Assembly (NCBI RefSeq): GCF_004114995.1
Contig: NZ_SDJP01000019.1
Span: 1-62,769, forward strand
DNA: 62,769 nucleotides
Source: Halorubrum amylolyticum
GTDB taxonomy: Archaea; Halobacteriota; Halobacteria; Halobacteriales; Haloferacaceae
Direction: 5' to 3'
The translations under genes and the position numbers were made by a program. Below the pieces are notes generated by a model. It was given only the letters and a program-made list of their open reading frames with translations, had not been told where the DNA came from and searched no databases. This document shows positions 62,041-62,769 of the stretch, piece after piece (within the stretch, counting starts at the first letter, position 1; each line of letters starts with the position of its first letter).

Positions 62041-62316
62041 ATGAGTATCATTCGCGACGACGACGTACTCGGCGGCGAACCCCGAATCGATGGAACGCGG
62101 GTCGGCGTGCGCCACGTCGCCGCGCGGGTAATCGGTGGCGAACAGTCCCCCGCTCAGGCCGCGGATCAGTTCGACGTGTCCCTCTCAGAGGTGTACGAGT
62201 CCCTCTCTCACTACTACGCTCACATCGAAGAGATGCGGGAACTCGAACGGGAAAACGAGGCGGCATTCGAGCGTCTTCGTGAATCGTCGCTGAAGCCGAA
62301 AGAGACCGTGCAGTGA
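62041..62316 (+). CDS. DUF433-family antitoxin-like protein
   Basis: This 91-residue protein begins MSIIRDDDVLGGEPRIDGTRVGVRHVAARVIGGEQSPAQAADQFDVSLSEVYESLSHY. DVLGGEPRIDGTRV is the DUF433 signature, a small helix-turn-helix-containing protein that usually pairs with a PIN-like toxin. It should bind its partner and its own promoter. Its stop overlaps the next gene by GTGA. Confidence 0.92.
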   Translation: MSIIRDDDVLGGEPRIDGTRVGVRHVAARVIGGEQSPAQAADQFDVSLSEVYESLSHYYAHIEEMRELERENEAAFERLRESSLKPKETVQ

Positions 62317-62705
62317 CGGGGCCTCATATCCTCCTCGACGAACACGTCGGTCGCGTCTTCGAACGAATACTCCGGGAACGCGGATACGATGTCAAGCAGG
62401 CGAAAGACCGGTTCGGTGAACACACGACCGACGCCGAACTGGTCACGTGGTGCGGCGAGTCCGGTACGGTCCTGCTGACGAACAACGCGAAAGATTTCGA
62501 GTCGCTACACGACGAGTACGACCACGCGGGGATCTTACTCTACCACGACCAGAAGCTTCCCGACGCCGATCCGGAGGGACTTGCTCGAACGGTCGACGAG
62601 GTGTTCACCCAATACGGCTCCGAGGGAGTCGAAAACCAACTCGTCGATCTCGGTGAGTGGTACGAATGGCTCCGAGCCTGTCATAGAATCCGTCTCATAG
62701 CTTGA
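62313..62705 (+). CDS. DUF5615 PIN-like toxin-type nuclease
   Basis: This 130-residue protein starts with a GTG that overlaps the antitoxin stop by 4 nt. The N-terminal HILLDEHVGRVFERILRERGYDV carries the catalytic Asp/Glu pair of the Mut7-C/PIN-like fold. ELVTWCGESGTVLLTNNAKDF supplies the further acidic residue. Such proteins are predicted RNases of type II toxin-antitoxin systems. The final 20 residues (WYEWLRACHRIRLIA) are specific to this copy. Confidence 0.88.
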   Translation: MTGPHILLDEHVGRVFERILRERGYDVKQAKDRFGEHTTDAELVTWCGESGTVLLTNNAKDFESLHDEYDHAGILLYHDQKLPDADPEGLARTVDEVFTQYGSEGVENQLVDLGEWYEWLRACHRIRLIA

Positions 62706-62769
62706 GCTTCTCACGGCCCGGATTATTTCCCCGCTCAAAATTGGTAATAGCAACGACAATTCGGAGACA

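Overview
This window is a piece of a haloarchaeal (class Halobacteria) chromosome, probably Halorubrum or a close relative. The DNA is very GC-rich. Most proteins are strongly acidic, secreted proteins carry twin-arginine/lipobox signals (PstS, halocyanin), and TATA-like boxes sit about 25-30 bp before start codons, as for leaderless archaeal transcripts. It also carries archaeal informational genes: proteasome alpha subunit, RNase P proteins, SRP RNA and an Orc1/Cdc6-like ATPase. The genus is inferred; the class is secure.

Layout. 1-2.9 kb: the end of an unidentified gene, the SRP (7S) RNA on the minus strand (421-730), two small conserved proteins and an aldo/keto reductase. 3.0-4.75 kb: an IS200/IS605-type element with intact tnpA and a frameshifted tnpB. 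4.75-11.5 kb: the phosphate operon pstS-pstC-pstA-pstB-phoU plus an AbrB-PhoU regulator, preceded by four 20-bp direct repeats. 11.5-28.7 kb: a surface-glycan/secretion region with a coiled-coil transducer-like protein, a 12-TM membrane protein, two beta-helix proteins, a ParB-fold protein, a toroid-formyltransferase fusion, a GINT1-like propeller protein, an ATP-grasp ligase, a low-molecular-weight phosphotyrosine phosphatase and two GT4 glycosyltransferases. 28.9-34.8 kb: housekeeping genes (CoA-disulfide-reductase-like flavoprotein, coaD, a winged-helix protein, gshA, a DRG GTPase). 34.9-43.3 kb: respiration (coxB, a coxA-coxC fusion, a subunit-IV-like protein, halocyanin) mixed with an epimerase and a GNAT protein. 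43.4-44.6 kb: a possible PD-(D/E)XK protein and a decayed DICT-domain gene around six 19-bp tandem repeats. 44.6-52.3 kb: glycerol catabolism, glpABC divergent from glpK and a membrane protein. 52.5-58.6 kb: Cdc6-like ATPase, phosphoglycolate phosphatase, DUF357, rnp3, methyltransferase, rnp2, psmA, SDR. 58.7-61.9 kb: a sulfur-transfer locus (UbaA-like E1, ubiquitin-like protein, cysteine synthase, TusA, rhodanese). 62.0-62.7 kb: a DUF433/DUF5615 toxin-antitoxin-like pair.

The most interesting items are the glycan cluster with its toroid-formyltransferase fusion, the compact sulfur-relay locus that resembles a CysO/MoeZ/CysM route, the 4 x 20 bp operator-like array before pstS, and several one-base frameshifts (tnpB, beta-helix signal peptide, DICT protein). 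No database search could be run; family names come from recognised motifs.
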